Below are positions 1-6,059 of a stretch of DNA of 12,734 nucleotides, piece after piece. The notes below the pieces were generated by a model. It made no database searches. It had not been told where the DNA came from and saw nothing but the letters and a program-made list of their open reading frames with translations. The DNA comes from CAYUYH01 sp964449175 (GTDB lineage Bacteria > Planctomycetota > Phycisphaerae > SM23-33). Every line of letters begins with the position of its first letter. Within the stretch, counting starts at the first letter, position 1. Location: NCBI GenBank assembly GCA_964449175.1, contig CAYUYH010000057.1, positions 1 through 12,734 on the forward strand, given 5' to 3'. The translations under genes were made by a program, and so were the position numbers.

Positions 1-2066
1 GCACCGAGCTGGCGCAGAGGGCCGAGGAGCTGGAGTCGGCCAGGATCGCAGCCTTGCGGATGGTCGAGGACCTACAGCACGCCCGCAGGGCGGCCGAGAG
101 CGCCAACAAGACCAAGGGCGACTTCCTGGCCAACATGTCGCACGAGGTCCGCACGCCGCTGAACGGCATAGTCGGCATGACCGACCTGGCGCTGGCCACC
201 GAACTGACCGGCGAGCAGCGCGAATACCTGGAGATGATCCGCGAGTCGGCGGACGCGCTGCTGGCGGTGGTCAACGACATCCTGGACTTCTCCAAGATCG
301 AGGCCGGCAAGCTCGACGTGGACACCATCGACTTCTCGCTCCGCCGATGCATCGCCGAGAGCCTGGACTCGCTGGCCGTGCGGGCCGCGGGGAAGGGAAT
401 GGAGATGATCTCGACGGTCAACGGCGACGTGCCGGATAAGCTGGTGGGCGACCCGGGGCGGATCAGGCAGATCCTCATCAACCTCGTCGGCAACGCCGTC
501 AAGTTCACCCACGTCGGGCAGGTCGCCGTCAACGTGGAGGTCTCGTCCCGCAACGACCGCGACGTCTGCCTGCACTTCGCGGTGGCCGACACGGGGATAG
601 GCATCCCCAAGGACAAGCAGGCGCTGATATTCGAGGCCTTCTCGCAAGGCGACGGCACGACGACCAGGCGCTACGGCGGCACGGGGTTGGGGCTGCCCAT
701 CTCGGACCAGTTGGCGAGGATGATGGGCGGGCGGATATGGGTCGAGAGCGAAGTGAGCGCGGGCAGCACGTTCCACTTCACCGCGGTTTGCGGCCTGCAG
801 GCCGGCGCCGAGCAGGACGATGAGACGGCATCACCCCTGAAGGGCTTGGAGGCGCTCGTCGTCGACGACAACGCCACGGCGCGTCAAAGCCTCCAGGCAA
901 CTCTCGCCGAGTTGGGGATCGGCGCGGTGCTGGCTGAAGGCGGACGGGAAGCGCTTGCCCGGCTTGCCGACGCGGCCGAGGCGGGTCGGCCGCTGCCGGT
1001 CGTGCTGCTCGATGCGGCGATGCCGGGCATGGACGGCTACGAGGTCCTGGAGGCGATAACGAACCTTCACGGCCCGGCGCCCGCCGTTGTCATGATGCTG
1101 CCGGCGGATCGGCGCGGCGATGTCGGGCGCTGCAAGGAGGCCGGCTGTCGTGCGTGCGTCGTGAAGCCGGTGTCAGCCCACGAATTGGCCCGCGCGCTGC
1201 TGGCGGCGACGGGGCTGACGACGGAATCGCCCTCGGCAGGCGAGCGGTCAGCCGAACAGGCCGACCAGGCGGCAGGGCAGGCGCCGCTTCGCATACTCCT
1301 TGCCGAGGACAACGAAGTCAGCCAGAAGCTAGCCGCCTGCATGCTGGAAAAGCAAGGCCACCAGGTCACGGTTGTCGGCGACGGCCGGGAGGCGCTCGAC
1401 GCCCTCGACCGGCAGGGGTTCGACATGATACTGATGGACCTGGAGATGCCGGAAGTGGGCGGCTTCCAGGCCACCGCCCATGTCCGCGAACGAGAGATGA
1501 CGACCGGCGGGCACATCCCCATCGTCGCGATGACCGCCCACGCGATGAAGGGCGACCGCCAGAAGTGCCTTGACGGCGGCATGGACGGATACGTCGCCAA
1601 GCCGGTCGACCCGAAACTGCTGTTCGAGGCCATTGCGGAAGTGATGTCAGCCGCGACCTCCGCGAAAGAACAGGGTCGAGGCGGCGACGAGAAGCCCGCG
1701 CCGAAGGACGTGTTCAACATCGACTGCGCGCTGGAGAGAGTCGAAGGCGACCTCCCCCTGCTCCAGGAAGTCGGCCAACTGTTCCTGGAGACCTGCCCGG
1801 CGATGCTAACCCAGCTTCGGGCGGCGTTGGATGACCAGGACGCCGACACGCTGGCCCAACTGGCGCACACCATGAAGGGGGCGGTGGGGAACTTCTCGGC
1901 CCGCGCCGCGTTTGACGCCGCCGTCAACCTCCAGAACGTCGCCGGACAGGGCAACCTGCCGGGCTGCAAGCTGGCCCTGGCCAAGCTCGAGGACAGAGCC
2001 GCCGAGCTGGCCGAAGCCCTGGCCGACTTGTGCCGACAGCAAGCTATCCGCCCCCACCAGCGGTAG
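1..2066 (+). CDS. Hybrid sensor histidine kinase (HisKA-HATPase-REC-REC-HPt), 5' partial
   Basis: The frame is open from the first complete codon (position 3), so the start and sensor region lie off the left edge; a TTG at 54 is not a credible start. Residues here are counted from that TTG. The first residues form a charged, Leu/Ala-rich coiled-coil linker. HisKA carries MSHEVRTP with phospho-acceptor His30 (codon 141-143). The HATPase domain (about 128-245) shows the N box (NLVGNAVKF), G1 (ADTGIGIP) and G2 (GGTGLGLPIS). REC1 (about 265-385) has D271/D272, D320 and K371, but Leu349 sits where Thr/Ser is expected. REC2 (about 412-532) is complete: E418/D419, D462, T494, K516. The C-terminal HPt domain has AHTMKGAVGNF with His605 (codon 1866-1868). 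The layout implies a BarA/TorS-like phosphorelay from His30 through REC Asp to HPt His605 and then to an unseen response regulator. It has no DNA-binding domain. It is separated from the efflux operon by a promoter and terminator, so a link to metal sensing is not supported. Confidence 0.95.
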   Translation, partial: TELAQRAEELESARIAALRMVEDLQHARRAAESANKTKGDFLANMSHEVRTPLNGIVGMTDLALATELTGEQREYLEMIRESADALLAVVNDILDFSKIEAGKLDVDTIDFSLRRCIAESLDSLAVRAAGKGMEMISTVNGDVPDKLVGDPGRIRQILINLVGNAVKFTHVGQVAVNVEVSSRNDRDVCLHFAVADTGIGIPKDKQALIFEAFSQGDGTTTRRYGGTGLGLPISDQLARMMGGRIWVESEVSAGSTFHFTAVCGLQAGAEQDDETASPLKGLEALVVDDNATARQSLQATLAELGIGAVLAEGGREALARLADAAEAGRPLPVVLLDAAMPGMDGYEVLEAITNLHGPAPAVVMMLPADRRGDVGRCKEAGCRACVVKPVSAHELARALLAATGLTTESPSAGERSAEQADQAAGQAPLRILLAEDNEVSQKLAACMLEKQGHQVTVVGDGREALDALDRQGFDMILMDLEMPEVGGFQATAHVREREMTTGGHIPIVAMTAHAMKGDRQKCLDGGMDGYVAKPVDPKLLFEAIAEVMSAATSAKEQGRGGDEKPAPKDVFNIDCALERVEGDLPLLQEVGQLFLETCPAMLTQLRAALDDQDADTLAQLAHTMKGAVGNFSARAAFDAAVNLQNVAGQGNLPGCKLALAKLEDRAAELAEALADLCRQQAIRPHQR

Positions 2067-2089
2067 ATAGCAGCGGCGCGACAATTCGC

Positions 2090-2117
2090 TGGACTTCGCC
2101 GGGCAAATTAGTATAAT
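2090..2117 (+). promoter_or_regulatory. Sigma70-type promoter candidate
   Basis: A perfect TATAAT lies at 2112-2117 in a short AT-rich island (2105-2120) that stands out from its GC-rich surroundings. A TGGACT at 2090-2095 matches 4 of 6 bases of TTGACA, with a 16-base spacer. Transcription would start near 2123-2125, directly before the hairpin series. It begins 24 bases after the kinase stop codon. Confidence 0.6.
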
Positions 2118-2129
2118 TCCTAGTGGAGA

Positions 2130-2193
2130 GACAGGGGCGGCAATGTCCGCTCGCATTGCCCTTCGCCTGTGTAGCCGCCCGGACAGGGGCGGC
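2130..2193 (+). repeat. Exact 12-nt direct repeat GACAGGGGCGGC
   Basis: GACAGGGGCGGC occurs at 2130-2141 and again at 2182-2193. The first copy forms the 5' side of hairpin H1 and the second the loop end and 3' arm of H2. Both copies can also pair with the 3' arm of the terminator (GCCGC 2261-2265 plus CCCTG 2269-2273), which suggests alternative folds. Confidence 0.75.
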
Positions 2194-2240
2194 GGACAAC
2201 CTCACGGCGGTGTTCCCTCCACCGCCTAGAGGCCTATTAG

Positions 2241-2280
2241 CAGGGACGGCTGTGATTATCGCCGCCGTCCCTGATCTTTT
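2241..2280 (+). terminator. Intrinsic (Rho-independent) terminator or attenuator
   Basis: CAGGGACGGC (2241-2250) is perfectly complementary to GCCGTCCCTG (2264-2273). Inside, after one U/C mismatch, GTGA (2252-2255) pairs with TCGC (2259-2262, one G-U pair) around a UUA loop. The stem is followed by ATCTTTT (2274-2280), a short imperfect U tract. It would end the predicted RNA starting near 2124 and also any read-through from the kinase gene. Confidence 0.7.
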
Positions 2281-2516
2281 GCGCGAGACCTCCTCCTTGT
2301 CAGGCTGTGGGCGCAACCCCTTTGGCAGCAGCGCATAGTGAGTCAGGGGCCCGCGTGGTTCCATCTGCGACAGCAGCCGCACCTATCCCCGCGCCGAGGC
2401 CGTGGATGTGGAATCCCGCGCCCTGCGGGCCTAGTGTTGACCAGTGGGGCTGGGCCTTGTGCGAACTGCCGTCGGACACTAACATCGCGCCGGTCACAGC
2501 CCAACGGATTGGCGAA
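2281..2516. other. Gene-free leader between terminator and efflux operon
   Basis: No convincing gene lies here. The efflux lipoprotein frame stays open upstream to a GTG near 2307, but that extension is Pro/Ala/Trp-rich, unlike the family, and would bury the lipoprotein signal. Minor pairing is visible: AGGCC 2397-2401 with GGCCT 2428-2432, enclosing CCCGC/GCGGG. If the terminator at 2241-2280 is read through, this stretch is the rest of the operon's 5' leader. Otherwise the operon promoter must lie here. Confidence 0.5.
2457..2485 (+). promoter_or_regulatory. Weak promoter candidate for the efflux operon
   Basis: TTGTGC (2457-2462) and TAACAT (2480-2485), separated by 17 bases, match the sigma70 boxes at 3 of 6 and 4 of 6 positions. 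The spacing to the ATG at 2517 is reasonable, but the match is poor. No clear operator palindrome for a MerR- or CsoR-type regulator was seen. Confidence 0.2.
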
Positions 2517-3896
2517 ATGGCTCGACACCTGACTCGCGCGGTGTTTGTGGTGATGGCTGCATTCCTCGTCGGCTGCGGCCCTTCGGACGAGCGCGCGGAG
2601 TTTCGCGGGCACATGGCTGCCGAATCGCCCCCCGCCCGCCGGCTGGCGGAACCGCCCGCCCGGCTCACTGAGCAGTCCGGCCTGGACGGCTACCTTGCCT
2701 ATGCCGCCGTCAACAACCCCGCGCTCGAGGCGGCGTTCAACGACTGGCGGGCCGCGGTCGAGCGCGTGCCTCAGGTCGGCGCGCTGCCCGATCCGCGATT
2801 CACGTATCGATACTTCATCGAGAACGTTGAAACGCGCGTCGGGGCGCAGAAGCAGAGCTTCGAGCTGGCGCAGACATTTCCCTGGCTTGGCAAGCTGAAG
2901 CTGCGATCCGATGCCGCCGCCGCGGCCGCCGCCGCCGCCGAGCAGCGCTTCCAGGCCCGCAAGCTGGAGCTGTTCCGCCAGGTCAAGGACGCGTACTACG
3001 AGTACTACTATCTGCGGCGGGCCGTCGCCATCGTCGGGGAGAATCGCGACTTGGCCAAGCACTTCGAGAGCGTCGCGCGGACGCGATACAAGGTGGCCGC
3101 CGGGTCGCACCCGGACGTCATCCGGGCGCAGGTCGAGCTCGGCAAGCTCGAAGACAGGTTGCGCACGCTCGAGGAGCTTCGCGGCCCCGTGGTCGCCCGG
3201 CTAAACGCCGCGATGAACCGCCCCCCTGATGCGGACCTGCCCTGGCCCGCCGCCATCGAGCAGCAGACCGTAGCGGCCGACTACGATCAGTTGCTGGCCT
3301 GGCTGGTCGAGTCCAATCCGCAGCTAAAGGGCATGGACAGCGAGATCGCCGCCAGCGAGCACCAAGTCGAGCTGGCCAGAAGCGACTATGTCCCCGATGT
3401 CACCTTGGGAGTCGGCTACATCGACACGGCCAAGTCCGCCGGCGGGCGACATCCCAGCGACGACGGGCAGGACCCGGTCATTGCGATGGCCTCGGTGAAC
3501 TTACCCCTCTGGTGGAACAAGCTCGCCGCCGGCGTCCGGGAAGCGCGCAGCCGCCGACAGGCCGCCATCCGACGCAAGGCCGACAAGATCAACACGCTCG
3601 GCGCGGACCTGAAGCTCGTTTTGTACAAGCTCCGCGACGCCGAGCGTAGGATCGACCTGTACGCCGACACGCTGCTGCCGAAGGCAACGGAGTCGCTCAA
3701 GGCGACGGAGACGGCCTTCAGGACAGGCAAGGCATCCTTCAGCGACCTGGTGGACGCTCAACGGGTCCTTCTGGAGTTCCAACTGGCCTACGAGAGATCG
3801 CTGGCTGACTCGCAGCAGCACCTGGCAGAATTGGAAATGATTGTGGGCAAAGAGATACCTTTGCACCGCCAGCCGCAGGATCAGCCGACTCAGTAG
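2517..3896 (+). CDS. TolC-family outer-membrane efflux lipoprotein (CusC/CzcC-like)
   Basis: This is the outer-membrane channel of a heavy-metal RND tripartite pump, carrying substrate from adaptor and pump across the outer membrane. From the ATG at 2517 it has 459 residues, normal for the family. That start is chosen because it gives a textbook lipoprotein signal: basic start, hydrophobic run, then lipobox LVGC with Cys20 as the lipidated residue. The mature protein has two OEP repeats (about 60-245 and 265-440) of long amphipathic coiled-coil helices, and the Q-x-F-P-W-x-G-K-L motif near 120 typical of CusC/CzcC-type proteins. A nine-alanine run (133-141) lies in the first helical hairpin. 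No strong Shine-Dalgarno precedes the ATG. It is the first gene of the operon, 40 bases before the YHS gene. Substrate specificity cannot be read from this component; the metal assignment rests on the downstream adaptor and pump. Confidence 0.9.
   Translation: MARHLTRAVFVVMAAFLVGCGPSDERAEFRGHMAAESPPARRLAEPPARLTEQSGLDGYLAYAAVNNPALEAAFNDWRAAVERVPQVGALPDPRFTYRYFIENVETRVGAQKQSFELAQTFPWLGKLKLRSDAAAAAAAAAEQRFQARKLELFRQVKDAYYEYYYLRRAVAIVGENRDLAKHFESVARTRYKVAAGSHPDVIRAQVELGKLEDRLRTLEELRGPVVARLNAAMNRPPDADLPWPAAIEQQTVAADYDQLLAWLVESNPQLKGMDSEIAASEHQVELARSDYVPDVTLGVGYIDTAKSAGGRHPSDDGQDPVIAMASVNLPLWWNKLAAGVREARSRRQAAIRRKADKINTLGADLKLVLYKLRDAERRIDLYADTLLPKATESLKATETAFRTGKASFSDLVDAQRVLLEFQLAYERSLADSQQHLAELEMIVGKEIPLHRQPQDQPTQ
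2913..2939 (+). repeat. GCC-rich trinucleotide run encoding nine alanines
   Basis: Eight GCC codons and one GCG encode Ala133-Ala141 inside the TolC-like protein. The run sits in a predicted periplasmic helix, where alanine is tolerated, and keeps the frame. Such runs can slip in replication, but nothing here shows that it has. Confidence 0.8.
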
Positions 3897-3921
3897 CGGC
3901 AGCAAACCTCGTGGCTGCGAC

Positions 3922-3928
3922 AGGGGAG
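3922..3928 (+). promoter_or_regulatory. Ribosome binding site of the YHS gene
   Basis: AGGGGAG lies 8 bases before the ATG at 3937 and fixes that codon as the start, rather than the non-ATG codon in the same frame near 3841, which overlaps the end of the preceding gene. Confidence 0.7.
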
Positions 3929-3936
3929 TACGACAG

Positions 3937-4530
3937 ATGAATGGAAAGAGGACGAATGGATTCTTGTTGGCCTGGGCCAGCGGCGCGCGCATGGGCCTGC
4001 GCGCCCTGCCGCAGGCGGGTACGATCTGCGCCGTGGTTGCTGTGCTGCTGGCAGCCCCGACCGTCTGCCGCGGCGATGAGCTCGAAGACCCGGAAGTGCC
4101 TGCAGACATCGCGGCGGCAATGGCTGAGCAGGGAGATTGCCCCGTGATGGCGAACAACCCCATCAAGCCGGATATCTATGCCGTCTACCAGGGAAAGAGG
4201 GTCTTCTTCTGCTGCGAGATGTGTAAGTCGGCCTTCCAGGACAATCCCGAGAAGTACATCGCCCGGCTGCCGCAGTTCGCCGCCTCGACATCCCAGAGCG
4301 GCGCGGAGCCGGAAGCATACACTCCAACGGCGGGACCCTCGACTGCCGGCTTCGCCAAACCCACCGGCATCCTCACGCTGTGCCTGGTCGCCCTGGCCGT
4401 GCTCCTGGCCCTGCTGCGGCGGGTGAAGGGACTTGGCGCGCGATTCATGCTCCAACTGCATAAGATTGTAGGTGTGTGCGCGCTGGCCTCCGGCGCCGTG
4501 CACGCTGTGATTGTGATATCGTCGCGCTAG
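3937..4530 (+). CDS. YHS-domain membrane protein, putative metal-binding accessory factor
   Basis: The 197-residue product starts with a basic region and a hydrophobic segment (about 28-45; signal peptide or membrane anchor). Next comes a YHS/TRASH-like metal-binding domain (about 66-114): C68-P-V-M, then a G-K-R-V-F-F-C92-C93-E-M-C96 cluster followed by F100 and NPEKY. A Pro/Ser/Ala linker leads to a second hydrophobic helix (145-160) and a third (about 174-194) containing LHKIVGVCALASGAVHA. YHS domains bind soft metals through Cys and occur in copper-handling proteins and ATPases. Between the outer-membrane and adaptor genes of a metal pump, the likely role is periplasmic or membrane capture and hand-over of Cu/Ag-type ions, a CusF-like job with a different fold (inference). 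H175 and H189 on one helix are spaced as in haem-binding ferric-reductase-type helices. With so little of that domain present, a redox role is speculative. The name is not established, so no symbol is given. Confidence 0.8.
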   Translation: MNGKRTNGFLLAWASGARMGLRALPQAGTICAVVAVLLAAPTVCRGDELEDPEVPADIAAAMAEQGDCPVMANNPIKPDIYAVYQGKRVFFCCEMCKSAFQDNPEKYIARLPQFAASTSQSGAEPEAYTPTAGPSTAGFAKPTGILTLCLVALAVLLALLRRVKGLGARFMLQLHKIVGVCALASGAVHAVIVISSR

Positions 4531-4547
4531 AAAGCCGAGGTGGCGCA

Positions 4548-6059
4548 ATGGCAGCCGAGGGCGGCAACGCTTCTGTGCGCCTACGCGCGGCGGCGGCACG
4601 CTGGCCGCTGGCAGTGGCGCTGGTGGTCGGGTTGGCTCTCGGCTGGGGCGCAAGCGTGCTGCTTTCTCCAGCCCCCTCCGAGGCCGACAAGGCAGCCGCG
4701 TCCACATCCCGGCCCGCCAACCTACGGCAGACCATTTGGACCTGCTCCATGCACCCGCAGATCAGGGAGCCCGCCCCCGGCCTGTGCCCCATATGCGGCA
4801 TGGACCTGATTCCACTGGTGGTCGAGCAGGTGGCCGCCGGCGTGCGGGAGCTGGCGCTCAGCAAAGAGGCGGTCAAGTTGCTGGCCGTCGAGACCGCGCC
4901 CGTCGAGCGGCGGTTCGCGAAGGCGGAGGTCCGCATGACCGGCAAGGTCGCCTACGACGAGACGCGCCTGAAGTACATCACGGCGTGGGTGGGTGGCCGG
5001 CTTGAGAGGCTCTTCGTCGACTACACCGGCGTGCCCGTCCGCGAGGGCGACCACATGGTCGTCCTCTACAGCCCCGACCTGCTCAGCGCCCAGGAAGAGC
5101 TGCTTCAGGCCATCGAAGCCGTCAAGGGCATGGCCGGCAGCGACATCGGCATCCTGCGTGAGGCCACGGAAGCCACCGTCGCCGCCGCCAGGGAGAAGCT
5201 CCGCTTGTGGGGCCTGACGGCTGAGCAGATCGCCGAGGTCGAACGCCGCGGCAAGGCCAGCGACCGCGTGACGATCTACGCGCCCATCGGCGGCATCGTC
5301 GTGCACAAGAACGCCCAGGAAGGCATGTACGTCGACGTCGGCGCCCGAATATACACCATCGCGGACCTCTCGCACGTCTGGGCTCTGCTGGACGCGTACG
5401 AGTCGGACCTTGACTGGCTGAGGCTTGGCCAGACCGTCGAGTTCACCACCGTCGCCGACCCCGGCAGGGTGTTCACCGGCACGATCTCGTTCCTCGACCC
5501 GGTCCTGGACGCCGCCACCCGCACGGTCAAGGTGCGCGTGGACGTGCCCAACGCCGACGGCAGCCTGAAGCCCGGCATGTTCGTCAAGGCGATCGTGCGT
5601 GCGGACGTAGCCGCCGGCGGGAAGGTGATGGCCGCCGACCTGGCCGGCAAGTGGATCTGCCCGATGCACCCGTCGGTCGTCAAGGCCGACAGCGGTAAGT
5701 GCGACATATGCGGCATGCCGCTGGTCAGGCCTGAGTCGCTGGGCTACGTCGCCGCCGACAGTGCAGCCGAGGCGCCGCTTGTCATCCCCGCCTCAGCCGC
5801 ACTTGTTACAGGCAAGCGGGCGGTCGTCTACGTCCAGACCGGCGACGGCGATGAGATACGTTTCGAGGGCAGGGAGGTCGTGCTGGGCCCCAGGGCCGGC
5901 GACTTCTACCTGGTCCACAGCGGGCTGGCCGAGGGCGAACTGATCGTCACGCGCGGCAACTTCATGATCGATTCTGCCCTTCAGATCCAGGCCAAACCCA
6001 GCATGATGTCGCCCGCGATCGCCGCGCCGGCGAACGCTGGAGAGCGCCGGCATGAGTGA
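4548..6059 (+). CDS. cusB: RND efflux periplasmic adaptor (CusB type) with two heavy-metal-binding domains
   Basis: This is the membrane-fusion protein linking the pump to the outer-membrane channel. The ATG at 4548 gives 503 residues, with GAGGTGG at 4537-4543 as ribosome binding site. An N-terminal membrane anchor (about 20-41) is followed by heavy-metal-binding domain 1 (64-90): C66-x-M-H69-P, then C80-P-I-C83-G-M85. The adaptor core follows: beta-barrel/lipoyl region with AWVGGRLERLFVDYTG and VREGDHMVVLYSPDLLSAQ, an alpha-helical hairpin (about 178-235), the second lipoyl half (APIGGIVVHKNAQEGMYV) and a beta barrel ending with LKPGMFVKA. A second heavy-metal-binding domain (369-394; C371-P-M-H374-P, C385-D-I-C388-G-M390) sits between the barrel and the membrane-proximal domain. 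In CusB, Met residues near the N terminus accept Cu(I)/Ag(I); here both Cys/His/Met domains could. It overlaps the pump gene by 8 bases, which suggests translational coupling. Assignment to CusB rather than a CzcB-type zinc adaptor rests on these domains. Confidence 0.92.
   Translation: MAAEGGNASVRLRAAAARWPLAVALVVGLALGWGASVLLSPAPSEADKAAASTSRPANLRQTIWTCSMHPQIREPAPGLCPICGMDLIPLVVEQVAAGVRELALSKEAVKLLAVETAPVERRFAKAEVRMTGKVAYDETRLKYITAWVGGRLERLFVDYTGVPVREGDHMVVLYSPDLLSAQEELLQAIEAVKGMAGSDIGILREATEATVAAAREKLRLWGLTAEQIAEVERRGKASDRVTIYAPIGGIVVHKNAQEGMYVDVGARIYTIADLSHVWALLDAYESDLDWLRLGQTVEFTTVADPGRVFTGTISFLDPVLDAATRTVKVRVDVPNADGSLKPGMFVKAIVRADVAAGGKVMAADLAGKWICPMHPSVVKADSGKCDICGMPLVRPESLGYVAADSAAEAPLVIPASAALVTGKRAVVYVQTGDGDEIRFEGREVVLGPRAGDFYLVHSGLAEGELIVTRGNFMIDSALQIQAKPSMMSPAIAAPANAGERRHE

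Larger units (their letters stand above)
2124..2280 (+). ncRNA. Predicted structured RNA (small RNA or operon leader), family not recognised
   Basis: Between a good promoter and a strong terminator lie four consecutive hairpins and little else. H1: GGCAATG 2139-2145 pairs with CATTGCC 2154-2160, and its base is extended by ACAGG 2131-2135 with CCTGT 2166-2170 across an internal loop. H2: GCCGCCC 2174-2180 pairs with GGGCGGC 2187-2193 (6-nt loop). H3: GGCGGTG 2206-2212 pairs with CACCGCC 2220-2226 (7-nt loop). H4 is the terminator at 2241-2273. Every listed stem is perfect. The predicted transcript is about 155 nt. I do not recognise it as 6S, tmRNA, SRP RNA, RNase P RNA or a riboswitch class. 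A GTG-started frame runs through the region but has no protein-like features. The RNA could be free-standing, or a leader with the terminator as attenuator for the efflux operon starting at 2517. A small inserted repeat element is the main alternative. Confidence 0.5.

Noticed and set aside
1067..1984. Minus-strand open frame (305 residues) opposite the kinase
   Set aside because: It lies over the receiver and HPt domains of the kinase; Ser/Arg/Ala-rich with no recognisable fold.
2124..2280. Assignment of the hairpin RNA to the NiCo (czcD) riboswitch, tempting because of the ACAGG segments and metal-pump context
   Set aside because: The conserved junction sequences and four-way-junction order of that class, as I recall them, do not line up: hairpins here are sequential and no closing P1 stem is evident.
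2123..2338. Small open frame of 71 codons starting with GTG across the hairpin region
   Set aside because: It starts at the predicted transcription start, has no ribosome binding site, and runs through four strong hairpins and a terminator; composition is not protein-like.
2307..2516. Upstream extension of the TolC-like gene to a GTG
   Set aside because: It would add 70 Pro/Ala/Trp-rich residues before a textbook lipoprotein signal peptide; the ATG at 2517 explains the lipobox.
2300..2668. Minus-strand open frame of 122 codons overlapping the leader and the lipoprotein signal
   Set aside because: No motif or ribosome binding site; it overlaps the supported start of the TolC-like gene.
3841..3936. 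Earlier start for the YHS gene in the same frame
   Set aside because: It would overlap the end of the preceding gene, needs a non-ATG codon and lacks a Shine-Dalgarno, whereas the ATG at 3937 has AGGGGAG 8 bases upstream.
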